From an uncultured Synergistales bacterium (lineage in GTDB: Bacteria; Synergistota; Synergistia; Synergistales; Aminobacteriaceae): DNA of 10,258 nt. This document shows, piece after piece, positions 1-5,649 of the stretch. The stretch is from assembly GCA_937957815.1 (NCBI GenBank), contig CALFXN010000452.1, forward strand, positions 1-10,258. The letters are read 5' to 3'. Within the stretch, counting starts at the first letter, position 1; every line of letters starts with the position of its first letter. The notes under the pieces are model-generated. The model did no database searches, was not told where the DNA came from, and worked only from the letters and a program-made list of their open reading frames with translations. A program made the position numbers and the translations under genes.

Positions 1-684
1 TTCGAACACTTCAGGGAGCGCGAGTCGGCGACGCTCATCGACGAAGGCAAGAAGCGCATCTACACCGTCGCCGCGGCTCACGTCCAGGATCGCTTCCCGA
101 AAACGCCCTACGCCGAACTCAGCGACTCCATCGTCTTCATCCTGCCCGCGCGGAACACCCCGCCTGCGGAGTTCCGCTCCGAACTGAACTCGCTCGCGGC
201 CGAAATCCAGCAGGACATCCGCGACCGGACCCACTTCACGGTGACCGTCGGGATCGGAGGCGTCAAGGAGAGCGTCTTCCAGTGCCACCAGAGTTACGAC
301 GAGGCGCGCAAGGGACTCGAAATGGTCCGGACCTCCTATGGCGGCGGGCGCGTCGTCTTCTGGGAGGAACTGGGCGTCTACAAGCTCCTCGGTCCCCTCT
401 TCAATTCGCGCGACGCGGTTGCGTTTTATACCGACTACATCGGTCCGCTGATCGAATACGACCGGAAACGACGCGGCGAACTCGTGAAGACGCTCGAGGC
501 GCTCGTCCGGCATAACTGGCAGGGGAAGCAGGCCGCGGAGGATCTTAAAATCCATTACAACACGATGAAGTATCGTTTCAGGAAAATCCGCGAGCTCATC
601 GGACTCGACATCAACGACGGCGAACAGCGACTCGACATCGCCCTCTCCCTCAAACTATACATGATGAACAGTTTCTTCAAGTGA
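1..684 (+). CDS. CdaR/PucR-type transcriptional regulator, C-terminal part (5'-truncated)
   Basis: The frame is open from base 1 with no start, so the N-terminus lies outside the window; 227 residues are visible. Residues about 40-125 resemble the GGDEF-like middle domain of CdaR/PucR regulators (V81-TVGIGG, then SYDEARKGLEM). Residues 161-222 form the C-terminal PucR-type helix-turn-helix: LVKTLEALVRHNWQG, then AAEDLKIHYNTMKYRFRKI, then LDIALSLKLYMM. Proteins of this family usually activate neighbouring catabolic or transport genes in response to a small metabolite sensed by an N-terminal domain, which is not visible here. The gene points toward the 950-3637 operon and is separated from it by 265 bp without an obvious terminator, so control of that operon is a reasonable inference. 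An internal GTG at 241 is not a credible start because it would cut the GGDEF-like domain. The family call is secure; the ligand is unknown. Confidence 0.87.
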   Translation, partial: FEHFRERESATLIDEGKKRIYTVAAAHVQDRFPKTPYAELSDSIVFILPARNTPPAEFRSELNSLAAEIQQDIRDRTHFTVTVGIGGVKESVFQCHQSYDEARKGLEMVRTSYGGGRVVFWEELGVYKLLGPLFNSRDAVAFYTDYIGPLIEYDRKRRGELVKTLEALVRHNWQGKQAAEDLKIHYNTMKYRFRKIRELIGLDINDGEQRLDIALSLKLYMMNSFFK

Positions 685-809
685 CATTGTTCCTGAAGGA
701 CATCTACAAAAGCGCCGCCTGCTCTGCCTTATCCTTTATAGATAATAAAACAATATTAGTTTGTCCCTAATAACCACACATCTATCCCCCTCTCCGGCAC
801 ATTGTTCCT
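684..809 (+). repeat. 11-bp direct repeat pair, possible regulator-binding sites
   Basis: The sequence ACATTGTTCCT occurs at 684-694, starting on the last base of the regulator stop codon, and again exactly at 799-809. Both copies continue with similar bases (GAAGG and CAAAGG). The copies start 115 bp apart, close to eleven helical turns, and the second covers the candidate -35 box of the downstream operon. This is the arrangement expected of two operator half-sites for a regulator that loops or spreads. The repeat is seen directly; the operator role and the link to the adjacent CdaR/PucR-type protein are inference. An AT-rich tract at about 733-776 lies between the copies. Confidence 0.4.
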
Positions 810-832
810 CAAAGGCCTTTTCCTCGTATACT
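803..832 (+). promoter_or_regulatory. Candidate sigma70 promoter of the 950-3637 operon
   Basis: TTGTTC (803-808) and TATACT (827-832) are separated by 18 bp. The -10 box matches five of six consensus bases and the -35 box only three, which suits a promoter that needs an activator. Transcription would begin near 839 and leave a leader of about 110 nt before the ATG at 950. A second -10-like sequence, GATAAT at 741-746, lacks a convincing -35. The rest of the 685-949 gap holds the direct repeats, an AT-rich tract and possible leader hairpins, and no credible gene. Confidence 0.4.
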
Positions 833-949
833 TTCGTCCTTCACAGCCATAGATTCCTCTCGCCACCTTTCCTATCATGGCGTCGTCGCACCGCGAAGGG
901 GGAAAGGAGGGCGCGGCGCGCACGCAAACACGACGCGGAGGTGCAGGTT

Positions 950-1681
950 ATGCCCGATATAGTTTTGAAAACGGCGAATGCCGGTATGGTCTGGGGAATC
1001 GCGATCGCGATCATCGCCATCGTTCTCGCACAGGCGCTTCTGTATGCGCGGCTGGCGTTCCGGACGGCCGAAACGATCGGCTTCCCGAAGGAAAAGTGCA
1101 TGCTCGGGTTCCGGTCCGGAGCGATCTCGGCCATCGGTCCGTCGATCGCGGTCTTCATCGTCATGGTTGGAATGATGTCCGTCGTCGGCGGCCCGATCAC
1201 GTGGCTTCGCCTGTCGATCATCGGAGCGGCCCCCACGGAACTCACGGCCGCCACGGTGGGCGCCGAGGCGCTCGGCGTCAAGTTCGGATCCCCGCAATAC
1301 GATCTCATGGCCCTGGCTTCATCCTGGTGGACGATGGCGGTCAACGGAACGGGGTGGCTCCTCGTCACCGCGCTGTTCACCCATAAGCTCGAAGATCTCC
1401 GCGAAAAGGTCGGAGGCGGAGACGTCAAGTGGCTGGCGATCCTGTCGAGCGCGGCGATTCTCGGGTGCTTCGGCTTCCTGAACTCCCGAACCATCATCGC
1501 CGGCGTCAAGGCGCTCTCGTCGGGCTCGACGCAGGCGAGCGGACCCTTCTACGCCACCATCGGCGGGCTCGTCAGCATGATGCTTCTCGTCAAGCTCGGC
1601 CAGAAGATCCCGGCGCTTCGCGAATACAACCTCGGACTCGCCATGCTGATCGGAATGGCCACGGCCGTCATTCTCGCCTGA
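950..1681 (+). CDS. DUF5058-like polytopic membrane protein
   Basis: This 243-residue hydrophobic protein has about six or seven candidate membrane spans, near residues 13-36, 55-80, 84-104, 118-144, 160-178, 199-215 and 226-243. A short charged loop (KLEDLREKVGGGD) lies around 146-158. The segment SAIGPSIAVFIVMVGMM at about 60-76, and the GGPITWLRLSIIGAAPTEL stretch after it, look like a conserved core. I recognise it as resembling the DUF5058 family, whose function is not established to my knowledge. ATG 950 is chosen because GGAGGT at 937-942 sits 7 nt upstream and the hydrophobic N-terminus begins there; the open frame extends back to 761 but that part is low-complexity and has no good ribosome site. 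It is followed after 22 bp by a second membrane protein and then an amidohydrolase, suggesting a role as one subunit of a transporter or channel. Being a membrane protein is near certain; the family is likely; the function is inferred. Confidence 0.75.
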   Translation: MPDIVLKTANAGMVWGIAIAIIAIVLAQALLYARLAFRTAETIGFPKEKCMLGFRSGAISAIGPSIAVFIVMVGMMSVVGGPITWLRLSIIGAAPTELTAATVGAEALGVKFGSPQYDLMALASSWWTMAVNGTGWLLVTALFTHKLEDLREKVGGGDVKWLAILSSAAILGCFGFLNSRTIIAGVKALSSGSTQASGPFYATIGGLVSMMLLVKLGQKIPALREYNLGLAMLIGMATAVILA

Positions 1682-1703
1682 CCCTGAGAGAGGAGAATCC
1701 CGA

Positions 1704-2396
1704 ATGTCCACCGTCAATCACGAAGAATTCGAACGCATCTGGAAGGGACCGGCGATCCGCATCGGCGTCGTCACCGTCGTCGTTCCGATGCTCATGTGTT
1801 TCCTCCCCAACGTGTATCTGTACGTCGTTCACGGCGTCTTCCCGCCCTGGGGCGTCGCGTTCAAGGCGTGGGGCATGATCGCCGCGATCTTCGGCGCGTT
1901 CTACATCGTCGAACCGATTTCCTATTACCCCATCCTCGGCCTCACGGGAACCTACATTTCCTTTCTGAGCGGCAACATCGGCAATCTTCGCGTTCCGTGC
2001 TCCGCCGTCGCGCAGGAAGTCGTCGGCGTCGAACCGGGGACGCCCGAGGCGGAGATCGTCTCCACCCTCGGAATCACGGGATCCGTCATCACGAACCTCT
2101 TCTTCACCACGCTCGCCGCGATCGCGGGGGCGACGCTTCTTTCGATGCTGCCCGTCAGCATCGCCAACGCGTTCAAGAACTACACGGTCGCAGCGATTTT
2201 CGGCGCCATGTTCGGCCAGTTCACGCTCAAATATCCCCAGCTCGGACTCGTCGGGCTCGGAATTCCGGTCGCGCTGGCGCTCGGGGCTCCGGCGCTCGGG
2301 CTCCCTTTCCTGGCCCAGACGTGGGTTCTCATCGTGGCCTCCGTGTTCGGAACGATTCTTGTCGGCAGGATTTTCTATAAGGCGCACATCATCTGA
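1704..2396 (+). CDS. Uncharacterised polytopic membrane protein, partner of the upstream DUF5058-like protein
   Basis: The 230-residue product has about six hydrophobic segments, near residues 19-41, 52-72, 74-90, 120-147, 178-200 and 203-223. There is no cleavable signal peptide and the N-terminal 15 residues are charged. The stretch from about 70 to 125 (EPISYYPILGLTG, then FLSGNIGNLRVPCSAVAQE, then a charged PGTPEAEIVS turn) combines Pro/Gly-broken helices with a small hydrophilic loop, as expected of a substrate-binding or gating region. I cannot assign a named family. AGGAG at 1691-1695 with 8 nt spacing supports ATG 1704. The gene is 22 bp behind the DUF5058-like gene and 29 bp ahead of the M20 amidohydrolase, so translation is probably coupled and the two membrane proteins probably form a hetero-complex. 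A transport role fits the context but is not shown by any motif I can name. Confidence 0.72.
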   Translation: MSTVNHEEFERIWKGPAIRIGVVTVVVPMLMCFLPNVYLYVVHGVFPPWGVAFKAWGMIAAIFGAFYIVEPISYYPILGLTGTYISFLSGNIGNLRVPCSAVAQEVVGVEPGTPEAEIVSTLGITGSVITNLFFTTLAAIAGATLLSMLPVSIANAFKNYTVAAIFGAMFGQFTLKYPQLGLVGLGIPVALALGAPALGLPFLAQTWVLIVASVFGTILVGRIFYKAHII

Positions 2397-2425
2397 CGCG
2401 CCCGGGGAAAGAGAGGACGGAAGCA

Positions 2426-3637
2426 ATGCGAACGTTCAAGGAAGAAGCGCACGGCATCCGGGAACAAATCGTCGCCTGGCGGCGCGATCTGCATCGGATT
2501 CCGGAAACCGGAGTCGACACGCCGCAGACCGAAGCGTACATCTGCGCGCGGCTCGACGAGATGGGGATCCCGTACCGGAAGGGAATCGCCGGTCATGGCG
2601 TCGCGGCCCTGATCGAAGGCGAAAAGCCCAGCCGCGTCTTCGCGATCCGAGCGGACTGCGACGGCCTTCCGATCCGCGAAGAGACCGGACTTCCGTTCGC
2701 GTCGACCAACGGCTGCATGCACGCGTGCGGGCACGACGCGCACGCGGCGATGGGGCTCGGCGCCGCGAAGATCCTCCACGAGCACCGGAAAGAGCTTTCA
2801 GGAACCGTGAAAGTGATCTTCCAGCCCGGCGAGGAAGGGTGTGTCAGCGGCCCCGGCGGCGCGAAGCGCATGATCGACGACGGCGTTCTCGAGAACCCGA
2901 AGGTCGAGGCGATTACGGCCCTGCACACGGGGTCGATCTGGCGCGAGGGATTCGTCCCCGGCGACGTGGGATACCGATACGGCGGCGTCATGGCCTGCAT
3001 GGACCGCTTCGAGATCGTCGTCAGGGGCAAGGGGGCGCACGGCGCCTATCCACACGGCTCGATCGATCCCATCAGCATCGCAAGCCACATCGTCACGGAA
3101 CTCCAGACCATCGTGAGCCGGGAGGTGAACCCTCTCGAACCCGCGGTCATTTCCATCTGCATGATCCACGCGGGAAGTGCCTTCAACATCATCCCCGGAG
3201 AATGCACGATCACGGGGACGGTCCGCGCGCTCAACCACGACGCGCGAACGTTCCTCGCGAAGCGAATCGAAGAGATCGCCTCGTCCGTCGCGCAGGGGAT
3301 GCGCGGCTCGATCGCGTTCACATACGGATGGGACGGCCCCGCGCCGGTCGTCAATGACGCCGCCCTTACCGACATGTTCAGGAATGTCGCCGTCGCGGTC
3401 GTCGGAGAAGAACACGTCAAGGAAATCACCGTGCCGTCGATGGGCGGCGAGGATATCGCCTTCTTTCAGGAGCGCGTTCCCGGGACCTTCTTCTTCCTTC
3501 CGGGATGCGACGAGTCGAAGGGACAGACCTGGCCGCACCACAACTCGAAGTTCGACCTCGACGAAAGCGTCTTCCCGATCGGATCCGCGCTTCTCGCAAC
3601 GATGGCCTCGGAGTGGCTCCGGACGCACGCGGAATAG
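2426..3637 (+). CDS. M20D-family amidohydrolase (N-acyl-amino acid / aminoacyl-conjugate hydrolase)
   Basis: At 403 residues this is the normal length for M20D metallo-amidohydrolases of the hippurate hydrolase / N-acyl-L-amino acid amidohydrolase type, which cleave an amide bond to free an amino acid. The family hallmarks are in order: WRRDLHRIPE (18-27), RADCDGLPI (75-83; most relatives have M-D-A here), HACGHDAH (99-106) with metal ligands C101 and H103, QPGEEG (133-138) with E136/E137, ALHTG with H167, GKGAHGAYPH (201-210) in the lid/dimerisation domain, NIIPG (254-258), MGGEDIAF (339-346) and HHNSKFDLDE (371-380) supplying the last His. No signal peptide is present, so it acts in the cytoplasm on imported or internal substrate. 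GAGAGGA at 2411-2417, 8 nt before the ATG, sets the start. It is the last gene of the operon, ahead of a terminator. The family is very secure; the exact substrate is open. Confidence 0.93.
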   Translation: MRTFKEEAHGIREQIVAWRRDLHRIPETGVDTPQTEAYICARLDEMGIPYRKGIAGHGVAALIEGEKPSRVFAIRADCDGLPIREETGLPFASTNGCMHACGHDAHAAMGLGAAKILHEHRKELSGTVKVIFQPGEEGCVSGPGGAKRMIDDGVLENPKVEAITALHTGSIWREGFVPGDVGYRYGGVMACMDRFEIVVRGKGAHGAYPHGSIDPISIASHIVTELQTIVSREVNPLEPAVISICMIHAGSAFNIIPGECTITGTVRALNHDARTFLAKRIEEIASSVAQGMRGSIAFTYGWDGPAPVVNDAALTDMFRNVAVAVVGEEHVKEITVPSMGGEDIAFFQERVPGTFFFLPGCDESKGQTWPHHNSKFDLDESVFPIGSALLATMASEWLRTHAE

Positions 3638-3715
3638 CCGTCGCACACACACAACGACACTCTTCGGTGACGCTGTCTCCATCCCCCTGGGGACCTGTCG
3701 TCGCCCACTTCCTCC

Positions 3716-3745
3716 GGACCGGGACGGACTACGTCCCGGTCCTTT
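3716..3745 (+). terminator. Rho-independent terminator of the 950-3637 operon
   Basis: GGACCGGGAC (3716-3725) and GTCCCGGTCC (3733-3742) form a perfect 10-bp GC-rich stem around a 7-nt loop, followed by TTTCGTT. It lies 79 bp beyond the amidohydrolase stop and just before the next promoter, so it separates the two transcription units. The T-tract is short and interrupted, so termination may be incomplete. Confidence 0.8.
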
Positions 3746-3750
3746 CGTTG

Positions 3751-3779
3751 CTGACATCCGCCGCGGAGTGAGCTATGAT
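3751..3779 (+). promoter_or_regulatory. Sigma70-type promoter of the C69 peptidase gene
   Basis: CTGACA (3751-3756) and TATGAT (3774-3779) each match five of six consensus bases and are spaced by exactly 17 bp. The predicted start near 3786 gives a leader of about 64 nt. Because the -10 box contains the ATG at 3775, that upstream in-frame codon would not be on the mRNA, which supports translation from 3850. An imperfect inverted repeat, TGGATCC (3785-3791) and GGATTCCA (3798-3805), covers the predicted start and could be an operator. Confidence 0.65.
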
Positions 3780-3830
3780 GACTGTGGATCCGGTTATGGA
3801 TTCCAATTTCGTGTCAGCGCGTGCGCATTT

Positions 3831-3837
3831 AAGGAGG
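3831..3837 (+). promoter_or_regulatory. Ribosome binding site that decides the C69 peptidase start
   Basis: AAGGAGG is a near-perfect shine-dalgarno sequence. The next in-frame ATG, at 3850, is 12 nt downstream, slightly longer than usual. It favours 3850 over the in-frame ATG codons at 3775 and 3778. Confidence 0.7.
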
Positions 3838-3849
3838 AACGGTATTCCG

Positions 3850-5649
3850 ATGTGGTTCATCATTCTGGGCGTTTGTGCGATCGTTCTGGCCTCGCGAAAG
3901 GCATTCGCCTGTAGCGGACTGATTCTCGGGAAAGACGTCTCCCCGACCGGTTGCGTCGTCGTAGGACACGTAGAGGACGATGGCGGAAGGCTTCTCGTGC
4001 GGCACGGACTGGTTCCCGCCCGAACGCACGCCTCGGGTTCGGTGATCGTCGCCGAGGACGGTTCGGCGCGCGTTCCACAGGCATCCGAAACGTTCGGCTT
4101 CTTCTGGAGCGAGGTCAGGGGAGAACGCGGCCTGTCGAACGCGGACGTCTTCCACAACGACCGCGGCGTCTGCATCGTAACGGACAGCTGCCTCGATTCC
4201 CGGCTCGACAACGAACCCGACCTGATCGGCGGCGGTATCGAATACGCCCTCCGGCGCATCCTGGCCGAGCGGGCGACATCTTCGGCGCACGGCGTCCAAC
4301 TGGCCGCGGAGATTCTCGACCGCTACGGCTACCGGGGGTCGGGACGAACGTATCTCATCGCCGACGCGAGAGAAGCGTGGATGTTGCAGATCGCACAGGG
4401 ACGACATTTCTGCGCGATCCGCGTCCGCGACGACGAGGCGGCCTTCATCCCGAACCACTACACGATCCGCGCCGGAGATCTCGCGACGCACCGGTTCCGG
4501 ATGTCGGACGGACTCATCGGATATGCCCGGGACCGCGGCTGGTGCGACGTGGACGACGCGTCGCCGGAGCGTTTCGACTTCGCCCGGGCCTTCCAGGATC
4601 CTTCCGGATGGCGGAAGGACGTCAACACCCTCCGGCACCGGCATGCGTTGCGACTTCTGACCGGACGCGAGTGGGACGCCGACGGAGAGCTTCCCTTCGG
4701 CGTTCGCCCCGAGCGGATCGTGAGCCGGAGAGAAGTCGCGGCGATTCTCCGAACACACTACGAAGGGACGCCCGACGACAGACGCGTCCCGTTCGCGGGA
4801 CGGTCGCCGCACTATACGCCGATCCGCCGCATCTGCTCCGGGACCACGGTGGAAGGACTCATCGCCGAACTCGACGAACACCCGGAACTCACGCGGCTCG
4901 TCATCGCGCAGGGGCACCCGTGCTCGGCGCCCTTCCTCCCGCTTCACGCCGGAGTCTCTTCCCTTCCGGAGTCACTGGATCCGATGGACGATCCGGCGGC
5001 GGAGCTCGAGACACACTGCGCCGCTAAGCCGCACCTCCTCGACGCGGACGGAAAAGGCTGGTGGCGCGTACGGCGCCGCCAGGCGATCATCGACCTCAGG
5101 TGGAACGACGTTCGCGGGACTCTCGGCGAATGGATCGCCTCGTTCGAGACGGATATTGACGCGGAGGAAGCCGACGTGCGTTCACGGGCGCGGGCGCTCT
5201 TCGACGAAGGGCGCGATTCCGAGGCGCGGACCATTCTGAACGATTGGGCAGCCCGCATCGCGGAAGAGGCCGAACACGGAATCGAAGCCGTCTTGCGTCC
5301 GTTCGTCCCGGCGGACGCATCATGCGACAGGAGCGGAATCACGCGAGGCGACCGTTCGGGCGAACTGGCGGTCAGTTTCCGTTGCGCCGGAACGCCGGAC
5401 GAACCATCGATCCGCATGGGACAGGACGGAGTCTCCCACACGCTCTGGGCGACTCCTCTTCCCGGTACGCTGAGATCCGACGGAGACGGCTGGACGGTGC
5501 GTTTCCGCGTCCGCGAACTCACGGAAGCGGCCGTCCCGTGTCTTTCCGACTTCCACCTCGGCGGTCGGGATGCGGCCGGACGCGGCTTCGCGGCTCGGGT
5601 CACCCTCCGCGTGCTCCCTTCCGCGCAAGAGGATACGCTACCATACTGA
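3850..5649 (+). CDS. Secreted C69-family peptidase (dipeptidase-like Ntn hydrolase)
   Basis: The 599-residue protein starts with a signal peptide (MWFIILGVCAIVLASRKAFA). After it comes CSGLILGKD, then GCVVVGHVEDDGG, the N-terminal signature of C69 peptidases, in which an exposed Cys is the nucleophile. Cleavage by signal peptidase between A20 and C21 would create the catalytic N-terminus directly. The residues before the Cys (KAFA) do not make a good lipobox, so a lipoprotein is less likely. The catalytic domain runs to about residue 420, including GSGRTYLIADAREAWMLQIA and AAFIPNHYTI; a charged helical part (about 430-500) and a beta-rich C-terminal tail follow. Length is at the upper end for secreted members. 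Known relatives are dipeptidases or amidases of broad specificity. The gene has its own promoter and follows an operon terminator. Its last 12 bp overlap the end of the opposite-strand gene. Starting at 3775 would add 25 residues, including an Arg pair, but the promoter position argues against it. Confidence 0.83.
   Translation: MWFIILGVCAIVLASRKAFACSGLILGKDVSPTGCVVVGHVEDDGGRLLVRHGLVPARTHASGSVIVAEDGSARVPQASETFGFFWSEVRGERGLSNADVFHNDRGVCIVTDSCLDSRLDNEPDLIGGGIEYALRRILAERATSSAHGVQLAAEILDRYGYRGSGRTYLIADAREAWMLQIAQGRHFCAIRVRDDEAAFIPNHYTIRAGDLATHRFRMSDGLIGYARDRGWCDVDDASPERFDFARAFQDPSGWRKDVNTLRHRHALRLLTGREWDADGELPFGVRPERIVSRREVAAILRTHYEGTPDDRRVPFAGRSPHYTPIRRICSGTTVEGLIAELDEHPELTRLVIAQGHPCSAPFLPLHAGVSSLPESLDPMDDPAAELETHCAAKPHLLDADGKGWWRVRRRQAIIDLRWNDVRGTLGEWIASFETDIDAEEADVRSRARALFDEGRDSEARTILNDWAARIAEEAEHGIEAVLRPFVPADASCDRSGITRGDRSGELAVSFRCAGTPDEPSIRMGQDGVSHTLWATPLPGTLRSDGDGWTVRFRVRELTEAAVPCLSDFHLGGRDAAGRGFAARVTLRVLPSAQEDTLPY

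Noticed and set aside
761..949. N-terminal extension of the DUF5058-like protein back to 761
   Set aside because: The added residues are Ser/Arg-rich and unlike a membrane protein N-terminus; the strong ribosome site and predicted promoter both place the start at 950.
1668..2426. Long minus-strand frame opposite the second membrane protein
   Set aside because: It is charged, low-complexity antisense shadow (Arg/Asp/Glu-rich), typical of high-GC coding DNA, and covers an operon with proper spacing and ribosome sites.
3829..4947. Long minus-strand frame opposite the C69 gene
   Set aside because: Composition is antisense-like, with no recognisable domain or ribosome site; the plus strand carries a clear C69 signature.
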